In this document: positions 50,706-59,984 of the stretch, in pieces
Layout: each line of letters starts with the position of its first letter
Numbering within the stretch: the stretch's first letter is position 1
Source of the DNA: Patulibacter brassicae
GTDB taxonomy: Bacteria > Actinomycetota > Thermoleophilia > Solirubrobacterales > Solirubrobacteraceae
Direction: 5' to 3'
NCBI RefSeq assembly: GCF_033949425.1
Contig: NZ_JAXAVX010000007.1
Span: 99,800 to 163,799 of the forward strand
DNA length: 64,000 nt
Notes under the pieces: model-generated
The model's database searches: none
The model's input: the letters and a program-made list of their open reading frames with translations, nothing else
Told to the model about the DNA's origin: nothing
Program-made: the position numbers and the translations under genes

Positions 50706-53700
50706 CTACGTCTCGGCGGCGGGGCAGGTCAGGCGGTAGTCGCACATCGAGCACGCCTCGTAGGACGGGGTCGGCTCGAAGTCCTGGCGCAGCACGCCGG
50801 CGGCGACCTCCTCGACGACGGCGGTGATCTGGTCGCGCTCGGCGCCGTCGGCCTCCAGCGGCACCTTCTCGTCGTCGAGGACGTAGTGGTAGCTCTGGCG
50901 CGGCGGCTCGAGGCCCCAGGCGTCCTGCGCGGCCACCGCGTAGAGCTGCAGCTGCACGTCGCGGCGCAGCTCCTCCGGCGTCCGCGGACGGCCGGTCTTG
51001 TAGTCGACGAGCTCGTAGGCGCCGTCGGGGTGCCGGTCGACGCGATCGACGCGGCCGCGCAGCGTGTGGGCGCCGAGGCGGAACTCGAAGCCCCGCTCGA
51101 GCCAGATCGGGTTGCTGTCCTCCTGCGCCGTCCGCGCGTGGTAGCGCGCCATCGCGTCCTGCGCCCGGGCCCACAGCCGCTGCTCCTCCGGGATCCCGAC
51201 GAGGCCCGAGCGCGGCCACGCGGCCTGCAGCAGCGCCCCGAGCTCGGCGAGCTCCGTGCCGCCCTGGCCGTGCCAGCGCTCGAGCACCTGGTGCACGACG
51301 ATCCCGAACCGCTGCGGGATCGTCTGCGGCGTCGGGATCCGCAGGACGCGACCGAGCTTGTAGCGCAGCGGGCAGGCGCGGTACGTGAAGAGGTCCCCGG
51401 CCGAGAGCACGACGCCGTCGCCGCGCAGCGGCAGGAACGGCTCCAGCGACGGCTCGCCGCGGCGCCCGGCCGCGCGATCCGCGGCCTGCCCGGCGTCGCG
51501 CAGCAGCTCGTCGTCGAGGCCGCTCGTGGCGAGGACCTCCTTCTGCTGGGCGGTCGCCGCCTGTCGGATCGCCGCGTCGATGGCGGGCATCGCGCCCGCG
51601 ACGTCCTGGCCCTCGGGCCGGTTGATGAGCGCGGCGACCTTCAGCAGCTCGAGGTAGCGCGTGACCCCGTGCGCGACGTCGAGGTCGGTGTCCATCCGCA
51701 GGTCGCCGAGCCGCGCGCCGATCGTCGCGACGTCCCGCAGGAGCGCGTCGCGCAGCACGACGAAGCTCTGGTGCAGCGCGTCGTCGGGCCCGAAGAGCTG
51801 CTCGTCGTGCTCCTCCCACGCGACGTCGGCGCCGCGCCGCGCGTCCTCGAGCGCCGGAGCCGGCTCGCGGGCCGCGCCGGTCGGGGCCTGCTCGGGATAG
51901 GCGAGCACGACGCCGTGCCGGGCGCGGGTCATCGCGACGTGCAGCCGGCGGCGAGCCTCGTCCCGCGCGGCCGCGGCCGGATCCCCGTCACCGGCCGGCA
52001 CGAGCTCGGTCGGCAGCGGATCGACGAGCCGCGCGCCACCGGCCGTCACGCGACTGGCCTGCAGGCCGAGGACGAGCACGTGGTCGAGCTCGAGCTCCGC
52101 CGCGGCGACGAGCGGCAGCACCCGGATCGCGCCGGCCGGCGCGTCGGCGGCGTCCGCGTCGACCGCCGCGCCGAACGGCGCGGCCTCGACCTTGCTCTCG
52201 GCGTCGCCGCCGGCCTCGGCGAGGAGGACCATCCAGCGGGCGAAGTCCCGGGCCGACGCCCGCGGGGCGATCCGCCCGTGGCGCTCGGCGAGCTCGCCGA
52301 CGCGCGCGAGGTCGCGCAACCGGGCGACGACGTCGCCGCCGGCGCCGAACAGCTGCTGGCGGCGCAGGCCGAGCCGCTCGATCAGGCGGTGGACGAACTG
52401 GTCCGCGGGCAGGACGTCCAGCGCGCCCTGCGCGGCGCGGTGCAGCCGCAGGAACGCGACGACCCGGTCGCGGGCCTCCGGCGGCAGGGCCGCCGAGCCC
52501 TCGGCGTCCGCGAGCCCGGCGACGAGGTCGCCGCGGCGCCGACGCGCGAGCTGCAGCGCGCGGGCCAGGTCGACCGACCGCAGCTCGACGGGCGGGCGCG
52601 CCAGCGCGCGGCCGATCGCCGGGGCGTCGGCGGGGTCCAGCAGCAGGCGCAGCCAGGCGAGGACGTCGCGGACCTCGACCCGCTCGAGGAACGTCGCGGC
52701 GCCGCCGAGGCGCGCGGGGATCGCCCGCTCCTCGAGCGCCGCGACGACGGGGCCGCCCTCCCGGCGCACCGAGCCCACGAGGACCGCGATCCGCTCCGCC
52801 GGCGTGCCGTCGCGCAGCAGCCGCTCGATCGCGCTCGCCGCCTCCTGCGCCTGGGCGCGCTCCGTCGTGGCGCGCCAGCAGCGCAGCTCGCCGCCCGAGG
52901 GGGCGTGCCACCGCCGCGCGAGGCGATCGCCGAGCGGCGCGACGACCGCCTCCGCCGCGCGCAGCAGCCGTTCCGGGCTGCGCCACGAGCGCTCGAGCGC
53001 GACGCTCCGCAGCCGCGGGTGGGCCGCGAGCCGGCGCAGGTTGCGCGACGCCTGGTCGTGCAGCGCCCGCACGGCCTGGTCGTCGTCGCCCGCCGCGGTG
53101 AGCGCGACGCCCTGCGTCAGGAGCGCCTCGAGCACGCGCATGCCCGCCGCCGGCAGGTCCTGGACGTCGTCGACGAGCAGGTGCCGCAGGCCGTCGGCCG
53201 GCGCGCCCTCCCCGCCGGCGCGCAGCAGCAGCTCCCCGTGATCGACGAGGCCGCGCTCGGCGAGCAGCCGGTCGTGCAGCTCCCAGAGGACCGAGAACTC
53301 GCGCTCGCGCGGCGCCCGGGGATCGGTGTCCGGCAGCGCCAGCGCCCAGCGGCGGTGCGTCCCGCCGTCGACGAGCGACTCCTTCAGCCGGTCGATCCGC
53401 CCGACCGCCGCCGACAGCAGGGCGACGTGACCGCGGCTCCCGGGTCCGCCGTCGTGGTGGCGCAGCACGAGCCGGTCGCGGTGCTGCAGGAGCAGCGCGA
53501 CGCGCTCGGTGCGGCTGAGCGGCACGACGAACGGATCGCCGCCCCCGGGCGCGCTGCGCAGGAGCCGGTGGCAGAGGTCGGGCAGCGTCGTGACGACGAC
53601 GTCGCTCGCCGCCGGCCCGAGCCGCTCGACCAGGCGACGCCGCGCGCGGGCGGCGCGGGCGGGCGTCGCGACGAGCAGCGCGATCCGCTCGGGCGCGACG

Positions 53701-53858
53701 TCCGCGGCGGTCGCCAGCCACGCGGCCCGTGCCGCGAGGACGGTGCTCTTCCCGGTGCCCGCCGCCCCGCGCACGAGCACCGGGCCGGCGTCCGGCGCCG
53801 CGTCGAGCGTCGCCGCGCCGGCCTGCGCGTCGGAGAGCCCGTGGAGCGGTTCGGCCAC
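50706..53858 (-). CDS. UvrD/AdnA-AddB-like helicase with C-terminal Fe-S RecB nuclease
   Basis: 1050 residues. SF1 helicase motifs: VRGAAGTGKSTVLAARAAW (Walker A near residue 30), LLVDDVQDLPAAG (DEAD-like), TAAGDDDQAVRALH, ALERSWRSPERLL and HVAMTRARHGVVLAY. The C-terminal ~250 residues are a PD-(D/E)XK nuclease: RGRVDRVDRHPDG and ELVDYKTGRP. It also has four cysteines arranged as in AddB/Cas4 iron-sulphur nucleases (ACPLRYKLG and CSMCDYRLTCP). It probably resects double-strand breaks with a partner not in the window. GTG 53858 is chosen; further extension is antisense to the next gene. Confidence 0.9.
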   Translation of the reverse strand: MAEPLHGLSDAQAGAATLDAAPDAGPVLVRGAAGTGKSTVLAARAAWLATAADVAPERIALLVATPARAARARRRLVERLGPAASDVVVTTLPDLCHRLLRSAPGGGDPFVVPLSRTERVALLLQHRDRLVLRHHDGGPGSRGHVALLSAAVGRIDRLKESLVDGGTHRRWALALPDTDPRAPREREFSVLWELHDRLLAERGLVDHGELLLRAGGEGAPADGLRHLLVDDVQDLPAAGMRVLEALLTQGVALTAAGDDDQAVRALHDQASRNLRRLAAHPRLRSVALERSWRSPERLLRAAEAVVAPLGDRLARRWHAPSGGELRCWRATTERAQAQEAASAIERLLRDGTPAERIAVLVGSVRREGGPVVAALEERAIPARLGGAATFLERVEVRDVLAWLRLLLDPADAPAIGRALARPPVELRSVDLARALQLARRRRGDLVAGLADAEGSAALPPEARDRVVAFLRLHRAAQGALDVLPADQFVHRLIERLGLRRQQLFGAGGDVVARLRDLARVGELAERHGRIAPRASARDFARWMVLLAEAGGDAESKVEAAPFGAAVDADAADAPAGAIRVLPLVAAAELELDHVLVLGLQASRVTAGGARLVDPLPTELVPAGDGDPAAAARDEARRRLHVAMTRARHGVVLAYPEQAPTGAAREPAPALEDARRGADVAWEEHDEQLFGPDDALHQSFVVLRDALLRDVATIGARLGDLRMDTDLDVAHGVTRYLELLKVAALINRPEGQDVAGAMPAIDAAIRQAATAQQKEVLATSGLDDELLRDAGQAADRAAGRRGEPSLEPFLPLRGDGVVLSAGDLFTYRACPLRYKLGRVLRIPTPQTIPQRFGIVVHQVLERWHGQGGTELAELGALLQAAWPRSGLVGIPEEQRLWARAQDAMARYHARTAQEDSNPIWLERGFEFRLGAHTLRGRVDRVDRHPDGAYELVDYKTGRPRTPEELRRDVQLQLYAVAAQDAWGLEPPRQSYHYVLDDEKVPLEADGAERDQITAVVEEVAAGVLRQDFEPTPSYEACSMCDYRLTCPAAET

Positions 53859-53937
53859 GCGTCGATGATCGCCGATCGCTCGCCGGGACGGCAGGGCGCG
53901 AGGAGCGGGCCGGGGGCGAGGTCCTACGATGGGGTCG

Positions 53938-54837
53938 ATGCCCGCCGCCGCCCCACTGGACCCCGCGGAGTGGGTCGCGGCGTTCGGGCGCGCGGCCGAT
54001 GCGGTCGCCGGCGGCCTGCGCCACGCCCGCGACGGCGACGACGCGCGGGCCGGCCTGGCCGAGGAGACGGGCGAGCGCGGCGCGGGCGGCGACCGGACCC
54101 TCGTGATCGACGCCGACGCCGAGGACGCGGTCTTCGCCGAGCTCGAGCGCCTGCACGAGGACGGCGCGCGGTTCAGCGCGCTCTCGGAGGAGCGCGGCCG
54201 GGTGGACTTCGGCGGCACCGACGCGCTTGTCGTCATCGACCCGATCGACGGCTCGACGAACGCGAAGCGCGGCGTCGCCCACCACGCGGTGTCGCTCGCG
54301 CTGGCGACCGGTCCGGACGTCGTGACGCGCGGGACGATGGCCGACGTCACCTGCGGCCTCGTCCTCGACCTCGGCTCGGGAGTGCGGCACGACGCGATCC
54401 GCGGCGGCGGCGCCCGCCGCGACGGCCGGCCGTTGCGGGGCCCGGCCACCGAGCGTCGCTCCGACGACGGGCGCATCGAGCTCGTGGCCATCGAGTCGGC
54501 CGATCCGCGCAACCTCGTCGCGGCCGGGCCGGCGCTCGTCCAGCACGCCCACCGGGTCCGGGCGATCGGCGCGATGGCGCTCTCGCTCTGCTGGGTCGCC
54601 GACGGCCGGGTCGACGCGATGGCGTCGCTCTGGCGCTGCCGCGCGATCGACGTCGCGGCGGGGCAGCTCATCGTGCGCGAGTCGGGCGGCCACGTGGCGT
54701 TCGGGACCGACGCCGAGGGCGACCTGCTCGCCGCGCCGCTGGACCTCGAGCCGCACCTGCCGATCAGCGCGGCGCGCACCCCCGAGGGGCTGCTGCGGGC
54801 GATGGCCCTGCCGGCCGTCGCCGACGCGCGCTCCTGA
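53938..54837 (+). CDS. Inositol monophosphatase family protein
   Basis: 299 residues. Metal-binding motifs VIDPIDGSTNAKRG and CRAIDVAAGQLIVRESGG are intact, with a Glu in ALSEERG for the first site. The family hydrolyses inositol phosphates, fructose bisphosphate, histidinol phosphate or PAP. TACGAT ends 7 nt before ATG 53938, fitting a leaderless message; ATG 53929 overlaps that -10 and is less likely. Confidence 0.88.
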   Translation: MPAAAPLDPAEWVAAFGRAADAVAGGLRHARDGDDARAGLAEETGERGAGGDRTLVIDADAEDAVFAELERLHEDGARFSALSEERGRVDFGGTDALVVIDPIDGSTNAKRGVAHHAVSLALATGPDVVTRGTMADVTCGLVLDLGSGVRHDAIRGGGARRDGRPLRGPATERRSDDGRIELVAIESADPRNLVAAGPALVQHAHRVRAIGAMALSLCWVADGRVDAMASLWRCRAIDVAAGQLIVRESGGHVAFGTDAEGDLLAAPLDLEPHLPISAARTPEGLLRAMALPAVADARS

Positions 54838-54930
54838 CCCGGCGTCGCCGCGGCGCGTCGGCGCGCCCCCCGATCGGCGGGCGCGTCGCGTACTCCGTCC
54901 GCATCTCCGTGTAACCGCGCGCTGGGGGCC

Positions 54931-54959
54931 TTGTAAGAACAGGTGTTCGACGCTACAGT
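54931..54959 (+). promoter_or_regulatory. Sigma-70-type promoter of the H1-like gene
   Basis: TTGTAA (54931-54936) and TACAGT (54954-54959) with a 17-bp spacer: the clearest housekeeping promoter in the window. A small hairpin CTTAG-AAC-TAAG follows at 54969-54981 next to the AAGGA ribosome site. Confidence 0.7.
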
Positions 54960-54990
54960 CGAGTGGAACTTAGAACTAAGGACCTTCACC

Positions 54991-55803
54991 ATGGCCGACA
55001 CCCCCAGCACCGCCAAGACCAGCTCCACCGGCGCGGCGAAGACCACGCGCAAGCCCGCCGCCCGCAAGACGACGACCGCCCGCAAGCCCGCCGCGAAGCG
55101 CACCACCACGCGCTCGACCGCCGCGCGGAGCACCGCGCGGACGTCCGCCGCGAAGCCGAAGACGGCCGCGGGCGCCAAGACGCAGACCGCCGCGAAGACG
55201 ACGAAGAAGACCGCGGTGAAGGCCGAGTCCCGCGTCCAGGCCGCGACGCAGAGCGTCCAGGAGCTGGCGACGAAGGCCCGCAAGACCGTCACGACCGTCG
55301 CCGACAAGGCGCCGAAGTCCGTCGACGACGCGCAGAAGCAGCTCGAGGCCGCCGGCGGCAAGGCCCAGGTCTACGCCGAGAAGGCCGTCCTGATCCCGGT
55401 CGGTGCCGCCCTCGAGGCGCGCGACGCCGCCGTCAAGCAGGTCGAGGTCGCCACGGACAAGGCCCGCAAGCAGGCCGAGGCCCGTCGCGAGGCCGCCCGG
55501 AAGCTCGCCGACGAGCGCCGCAAGGCCCTCGAGACGCAGCTCAAGACGTTCGAGAAGCGCGGCGCGAAGGCCCGCGACGAGCTCGAGCGCGACCTGAAGC
55601 GCACCCGGACGCAGGTCGAGCGCGAGCTGCGCGAGCGCCGCGCGAAGGTCGAGGCCCGCGTGAAGGACCTCCCCACCGTTGGCGAGCTGCGCGGCGAGCT
55701 GCCGAAGCTCCGCGGCGAGGTCGAGTCCCGCGTCTCGAAGGGCCGCACGAAGGCCACCGAGCTGACGGGCCAGGTCCGCGAGCGCATCGGCGCGCTGGCC
55801 TGA
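54991..55803 (+). CDS. Histone H1-like/phasin-like coiled-coil protein
   Basis: 270 residues. Residues 1-75 are a Lys/Ala/Thr/Pro low-complexity tail with repeated KPAA, KTTT and RSTA units, like histone H1 and HctB/AlgP-type tails that bind DNA. Residues ~80-265 are charged amphipathic helices (heptad-like KARKQAEARREAARKLADER), resembling phasins, apolipoproteins or HBHA. ATG 54991 is favoured over an upstream ATG 54943 because the promoter and AAGGA site lie between them. Strong promoter and rich AAG/GCC codons suggest high abundance. Nucleoid or granule protein; not certain which. Confidence 0.75.
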   Translation: MADTPSTAKTSSTGAAKTTRKPAARKTTTARKPAAKRTTTRSTAARSTARTSAAKPKTAAGAKTQTAAKTTKKTAVKAESRVQAATQSVQELATKARKTVTTVADKAPKSVDDAQKQLEAAGGKAQVYAEKAVLIPVGAALEARDAAVKQVEVATDKARKQAEARREAARKLADERRKALETQLKTFEKRGAKARDELERDLKRTRTQVERELRERRAKVEARVKDLPTVGELRGELPKLRGEVESRVSKGRTKATELTGQVRERIGALA

Positions 55804-55964
55804 GCCACGCCCGCGCCGCCGCCGCGCGGCGCCCCCTCCTCCGAGCGCCCGGCGGCCCCGCCCCGGGCGCTCGCCCGTTCCCGGGTCCGCGACACGCCCG
55901 ACCGGGGGCGGACGCGCACCCGGGCGGCACGGGGGCGGACGAACCGGGCTGTCACAATCGGTCC

Positions 55965-57116
55965 ATGCCCACCCGCGAGGAGATCCTCCAGGCGCTGGAG
56001 TCGGTGATCGACCCCGAGATCCGGCGCAACGTCGTCGAGCTCGGCATGGTCCGCGAGATCGCGATCGGCGAGGACCGCGTCGACGTCACGATCTCGCTGA
56101 CGACGAACGGGTGCCCGCTGCGCAACCACTTCGTGGTCGGCGTGCGCAAGGCGCTGCGCGAGCTCGGCGTGGACGAGGTCGGCGTCGACTTCGACGTCCT
56201 CTCGCCCGACGAGAAGGCCGCGCTGCAGCGCAAGCTCGGCCGCCCGGCGCTGCCGGACGGCTCGCAGGCCGCCCTGGCGAGCGTCGCGAACGTCATCTGC
56301 GTCGGCTCGGGCAAGGGCGGGGTCGGCAAGTCGACGCTGACGACGAACCTCGCCGCGGCGCTCGCGTCGGAGGGCAAGCGCGTCGGCGTGCTGGACGCCG
56401 ACGTCTGGGGCTACTCGATCCCGCGCATGCTCGGCCTCGGCGCCGAGCGCCCGCCGGTCTCGCCGCAGCGCAAGATCCTGCCGCTGGAGGCCCACGGGCT
56501 GAAGGTCATGTCGATCGGCTTCTTCGTCGCCGAGGACAGCGCCGTCGTCTGGCGCGGGCCGATGCTGCACAAGGCCCTGAACCAGTTCCTCCAGGACGTC
56601 GACTGGGGCGAGCTGGACTACCTGCTCATCGACCTGCCGCCGGGCACCGGCGACGTGTCGATGACGCTCGCCCAGCTGCTGCCGCAGGCGAAGTTCCTGC
56701 TCGTCACGACGCCGCAGCCGGCCGCGCAGAAGGTCGCCCGGCGCGCGGCGGAGATGGCCAGCAAGGTCGAGCTCGACCTGCTCGGCGTCGTCGAGAACAT
56801 GTCGGGCTTCACGACTCCGGGCGGCGAGCGCTTCGCGATCTTCGGCGAGGGCGGCGGGCAGCAGCTCGCCGACGAGCTCGAGCTGCCGCTGCTCGGCAAG
56901 GTCCCGCTGACGATGCCGCTGCGCGAGCAGGCCGACGCCGGCTCGCCGCTCGTCCTGGAGAACCCGGACGACAGCGCCTCGCAGGCGATCCGCGCCGCGG
57001 CGCGCGGCGTCATCGCGGCGACGCCGGAGCTGCCGCCGCTGCTGGCGACGCTGCCCGAGCTGCCGGTGATGCAGAACGCGCCGGCGCCGACCGGCGCGTC
57101 GCTGCCGATGGCCTGA
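55965..57116 (+). CDS. mrp: Mrp/NBP35 family ATP-binding protein (Fe-S carrier)
   Basis: 383 residues. An N-terminal MIP18-like (DUF59) domain (LESVIDPEIRRNVVELGMV) is followed by the P-loop domain with deviant Walker A CVGSGKGGVGKSTLTTNLA, DADVWGYSIPRMLG, LLIDLPPGTGD and VENMSGF. The CxxC typical of some Mrp C-termini is not present near NMSGF. Iron-sulphur cluster assembly or delivery. CACAAT ends 6 nt before ATG 55965. Confidence 0.92.
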   Translation: MPTREEILQALESVIDPEIRRNVVELGMVREIAIGEDRVDVTISLTTNGCPLRNHFVVGVRKALRELGVDEVGVDFDVLSPDEKAALQRKLGRPALPDGSQAALASVANVICVGSGKGGVGKSTLTTNLAAALASEGKRVGVLDADVWGYSIPRMLGLGAERPPVSPQRKILPLEAHGLKVMSIGFFVAEDSAVVWRGPMLHKALNQFLQDVDWGELDYLLIDLPPGTGDVSMTLAQLLPQAKFLLVTTPQPAAQKVARRAAEMASKVELDLLGVVENMSGFTTPGGERFAIFGEGGGQQLADELELPLLGKVPLTMPLREQADAGSPLVLENPDDSASQAIRAAARGVIAATPELPPLLATLPELPVMQNAPAPTGASLPMA

Positions 57117-57169
57117 GTCGCGGGCACCCACGGCGTCGGCGCTCACGCGCCGGCGTCGGCCACCCGCCC

Positions 57170-57188
57170 GGCGGCCACGCAGGCCGCC
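57170..57188. terminator. Short hairpin between convergent genes
   Basis: GGCGGCC, loop ACGCA, GGCCGCC; 7-bp stem between mrp and the secreted propeller gene. Confidence 0.4.
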
Positions 57189-57239
57189 GGCCGTCCGCCG
57201 TCGGACCCGCGCGGACGCGACCGCCGCGGATCCGAGGAC

Positions 57240-58589
57240 CTAGCGCAGGCGCGAGGTGCGGATCCGCTGCGCCGCGCCGGCCTTCGGCGTCGCCTCGGCC
57301 GCGACGCGCACGGAGCGCGCGCCACGCGTGAGCGCGCGGCCGTCGCCCGTCAGCCGCAGCCGCACCGTGGCCGCCGCCCCGGGCGCGAGCGCATAGCGGG
57401 CCGGGGCCGTCACGGTCCGTACCGCCGGCCGGCCGCGACCGGCGCGCCGCACCTTTCCGGCCGTGCGCAGGCGCAGCGTCCCGACGCAGCGGACGGTGCC
57501 CTTCGGGCACCGCACCCGGACCGGCACCCGCGTCCCGCGCGTCCGCAGGGTCGCCGGCAGCGCCGGCGCCGGCGAGCCGCCGACCTCGTCGAGGGTCACG
57601 CGGGTGAGCCGGTTCGCGTTCGCGTCGATGAACCAGAGGGCGCCGTCGCGCGCGACGGTCAGCTCGGTCGGACGCCGGTCGCCGAGCTTCACGAGCCGCG
57701 GCCCGCCGCCGACCGTGATCCGGCCGAGCTGCTTCACCGATCCGACGTCGACGAACCAGACCGACCCGTCCGGCGCGGCGGCCAGCGAGTCCGGCGCGAC
57801 CCGGGACCCCAGGTCCCACTCGCGCACCCCCGCGCCCGGCACGAGGCGCCCGATCCGCCCGATCCCGGCGGGCGCGGCGAAGCTCGCCGTGACGTAGCGG
57901 CCGTACCAGAGCGCGCCGCCGGCGGCCGCGAGCGAGTGGACCTGGTGGCCGCTCGGGATCGGCGTGTTGACGGTCGTGACCCCGTCGGGCTCGATCCGCT
58001 TCAGCGCGTCGCCCTGGAACGCGCACCACATCCGCCCGTCGGGGCCGGGCGCGAGCTCGCCGTCGAAGCGGCAGTCCGGCGCGCCGCCGCGCGTGTCGAA
58101 GGCCTGGTCGCCGACGATCCGCACCACGCCCTCGCCGAGCGCGTCGCTGATCCAGATCGATCCGTCGGGCGCGGTGGCGATCCGCGCGCCGCGTCGACCG
58201 CCGAGCTGGCCGCCGGTGAGGTCGAGCCGGCTGACGGGACGGTCGGCGACCGCGGGGTCGACGACGAAGACGAGCGCGTGAGCGTCCGACAGCACCCACG
58301 CGCGGCCGTCGCGGCCGACGGTCAGCTCCTCCGGCCCGAACTCGCCGTCGGTGGGGATCGTCCACTCCGCCACGCGGCCGTCCGGCGCGACCCGTCCGAC
58401 CTTGCCCCCGCGCTGCTCGCTGAACCACACGCTGCCGTCGGGCGAGGCGGCGATCGAGTGCAGGCCGGCGTCGGACGTCGGGATCGCGACGTCGCGGACC
58501 TCGGCCGAGGCGGCGGACGGCGCGGTCAGGGCGCAGGTGAGCGCGGCGAGGGCCGCGAGCGCCGGACGGCGCGACGGGAGGAACGGCAC
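57240..58589 (-). CDS. Secreted beta-propeller protein (virginiamycin B lyase-like/NHL)
   Basis: 449 residues from GTG 58589 (GGAG upstream). A signal peptide (PALAALAALTCALTAPSAASA) precedes a propeller built of repeats such as AASPDGSVWFSEQRGGKVGR, APDGSIWISD and AAPDGSVWFVD, as in Vgb-like proteins. Residues ~360-449 form an Arg/Val-rich C-terminal domain with two Cys (VRCPKGTVRCVG) that may bind the cell wall. Lyase catalytic residues cannot be confirmed. Confidence 0.82.
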   Translation of the reverse strand: MPFLPSRRPALAALAALTCALTAPSAASAEVRDVAIPTSDAGLHSIAASPDGSVWFSEQRGGKVGRVAPDGRVAEWTIPTDGEFGPEELTVGRDGRAWVLSDAHALVFVVDPAVADRPVSRLDLTGGQLGGRRGARIATAPDGSIWISDALGEGVVRIVGDQAFDTRGGAPDCRFDGELAPGPDGRMWCAFQGDALKRIEPDGVTTVNTPIPSGHQVHSLAAAGGALWYGRYVTASFAAPAGIGRIGRLVPGAGVREWDLGSRVAPDSLAAAPDGSVWFVDVGSVKQLGRITVGGGPRLVKLGDRRPTELTVARDGALWFIDANANRLTRVTLDEVGGSPAPALPATLRTRGTRVPVRVRCPKGTVRCVGTLRLRTAGKVRRAGRGRPAVRTVTAPARYALAPGAAATVRLRLTGDGRALTRGARSVRVAAEATPKAGAAQRIRTSRLR

Positions 58590-58844
58590 GGGGGAGCTCC
58601 GAGGACGGGGACGGACGCGCGGGGGAGGCGCGCCGGTCATCCTCGCGCACGCGGGCCGCGCCCGCCACCGCGTCTCGCGCGGCGGGGATCGCCGCGGGCA
58701 CGCCCTGCGCGCGCCGGTCCAGCGTGATCGGCCGTGCGAGGGGGATCGTCGATCGCCGCCGAGGTCGGTGGTCGCCCCCTCGAGCTGCGCGACGGGCCGC
58801 GCCGGCGACGGGACCGCGAAGCCGCGCCGGCGCCGACGAGGTCC

Positions 58845-58911
58845 TCGAGCGTCGCGACGCTCGACGTCTCCGCCTCGGAGGTGTCGGTCGCGCGGCCGCG
58901 GGGAATAGGCT
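58845..58911 (+). promoter_or_regulatory. Carbonic anhydrase promoter with a perfect 20-bp palindrome
   Basis: TCGAGCGTCGCGACGCTCGA at 58845-58864 is a perfect palindrome. TAGGCT (58906-58911) follows after 41 bp, the same distance as for the island dyads although the sequence differs. The rest of the 358-bp gap 58590-58947 shows no gene. Confidence 0.55.
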
Positions 58912-58947
58912 GCCCGACGCCCGACCAACGCCGACCACGAGGACCGC

Positions 58948-59469
58948 ATGACCGACGCGCAGCACGACCCCCAGTCGCCCGACCTGATCGCCCACTCGGC
59001 GGCCTTCCGGGAGCGCTACACCCCGTACGACACGCCCCGCCCGCGTCGCCGGGTCGCGGTCGTCGCCTGCATGGACGCGCGCCTGGACCTCTTCGGGCTC
59101 TTCGGGCTCGAGATCGGCGACGCCCACCTCATCCGCAACGCGGGCGGCGTCGTGACCGACGACGTCATCCGCTCGCTCGCCATCAGCCAGCGCAAGCTCG
59201 GCACGCGCGAGGTCCTGCTCGTCCACCACACGCAGTGCGGGATGCTGAGCTTCACCGACGACGAGCTGCGCAACGAGCTGCTCGAGGAGACGGGCTACAA
59301 GCCGCCGTGGTCGCCGGAGTCCTTCGTCGACCTCGACGCCGACCTGACGCAGTCCCTGCGTCGCGTGCGCACGAGCCCGTTCCTGCCGCACGTCGACGCG
59401 GTCCGCGGGTTCGTCTTCCAGGTCGAGGACGGCACGCTGCGCGAGGTCGTCCTGCCCGACGAGGACTGA
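58948..59469 (+). CDS. Beta-class carbonic anhydrase
   Basis: 173 residues. Zinc ligands Cys-Asp in VVACMDARLD and His-Cys in LVHHTQCGML; HLIRNAGGVVTDD is the usual core. Size and the Arg/Asp dyad fit the small clade of beta enzymes found in actinobacteria. Converts CO2 to bicarbonate in the cytosol. Confidence 0.93.
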   Translation: MTDAQHDPQSPDLIAHSAAFRERYTPYDTPRPRRRVAVVACMDARLDLFGLFGLEIGDAHLIRNAGGVVTDDVIRSLAISQRKLGTREVLLVHHTQCGMLSFTDDELRNELLEETGYKPPWSPESFVDLDADLTQSLRRVRTSPFLPHVDAVRGFVFQVEDGTLREVVLPDED

Positions 59470-59487
59470 GCACCGCGCCGGAACGCG

Positions 59488-59512
59488 GACGCCCCGGCCG
59501 GGCCGGGGCGTC
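59488..59512. terminator. Hairpin between carbonic anhydrase and ferredoxin genes
   Basis: GACGCCCCGG and its exact complement around a 5-nt loop, 18 bp after the carbonic anhydrase stop. Confidence 0.6.
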
Positions 59513-59586
59513 TCGTGGCGGTCGGCGGGGCGACGAGGGAGCGCCGCGCCGCCACCGGGGTCCGCGCCGCCGCAGCGGCGCGGGCG

Positions 59587-59847
59587 TCAGTTCGCGAAGT
59601 AGGTGACGGCCTTCTCGGCGAACGCGCTCCACTCCTCGGGGACCTGGTCCTCGGCGAAGATCGCGTCGACCGGGCACGCCTCGACGCACGCGTCGCAGTC
59701 GATGCACTCGTCCGGATCGATGAAGAGCTGCGTCGCCGCGTCGTAGTCCGGCTCGTCCGGCGTTGGATGGATGCAGTCGACCGGGCAGACCTCGGTGCAG
59801 GAGCTGTCCTTGGTGCCGATGCAGGGCTCGGCGATGACGTAGGCCAT
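59587..59847 (-). CDS. Ferredoxin, FdxA-like
   Basis: 86 residues. First cluster CIGTKDSSCTEVCPVDCIHP, second cluster CIDCDACVEACPVDAI. The spacing is like 7Fe (3Fe-4S plus 4Fe-4S) FdxA ferredoxins, but the C-terminal tail is short. ATG 59847. Soluble electron carrier. Confidence 0.92.
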   Translation of the reverse strand: MAYVIAEPCIGTKDSSCTEVCPVDCIHPTPDEPDYDAATQLFIDPDECIDCDACVEACPVDAIFAEDQVPEEWSAFAEKAVTYFAN

Positions 59848-59984
59848 GTGAGGGGGATCCTCGCTGTCGCTGGGCGGAGAACCGAGCGGCAAGCATAGCG
59901 GCGCGCCTTCCTGGGTCCCCACCCCCGGACGGGGGTCTCGCCGATGCGCGGGCTGGGGCCCGCGATCCCCAATACTCTTGCCGC

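Noticed and set aside
53859..55361. N-terminal extension of the helicase-nuclease frame to 1551 residues
   Set aside because: The extension is antisense to the inositol-phosphatase-like and H1-like genes and lacks motifs; the Walker A sits at the normal place from GTG 53858.
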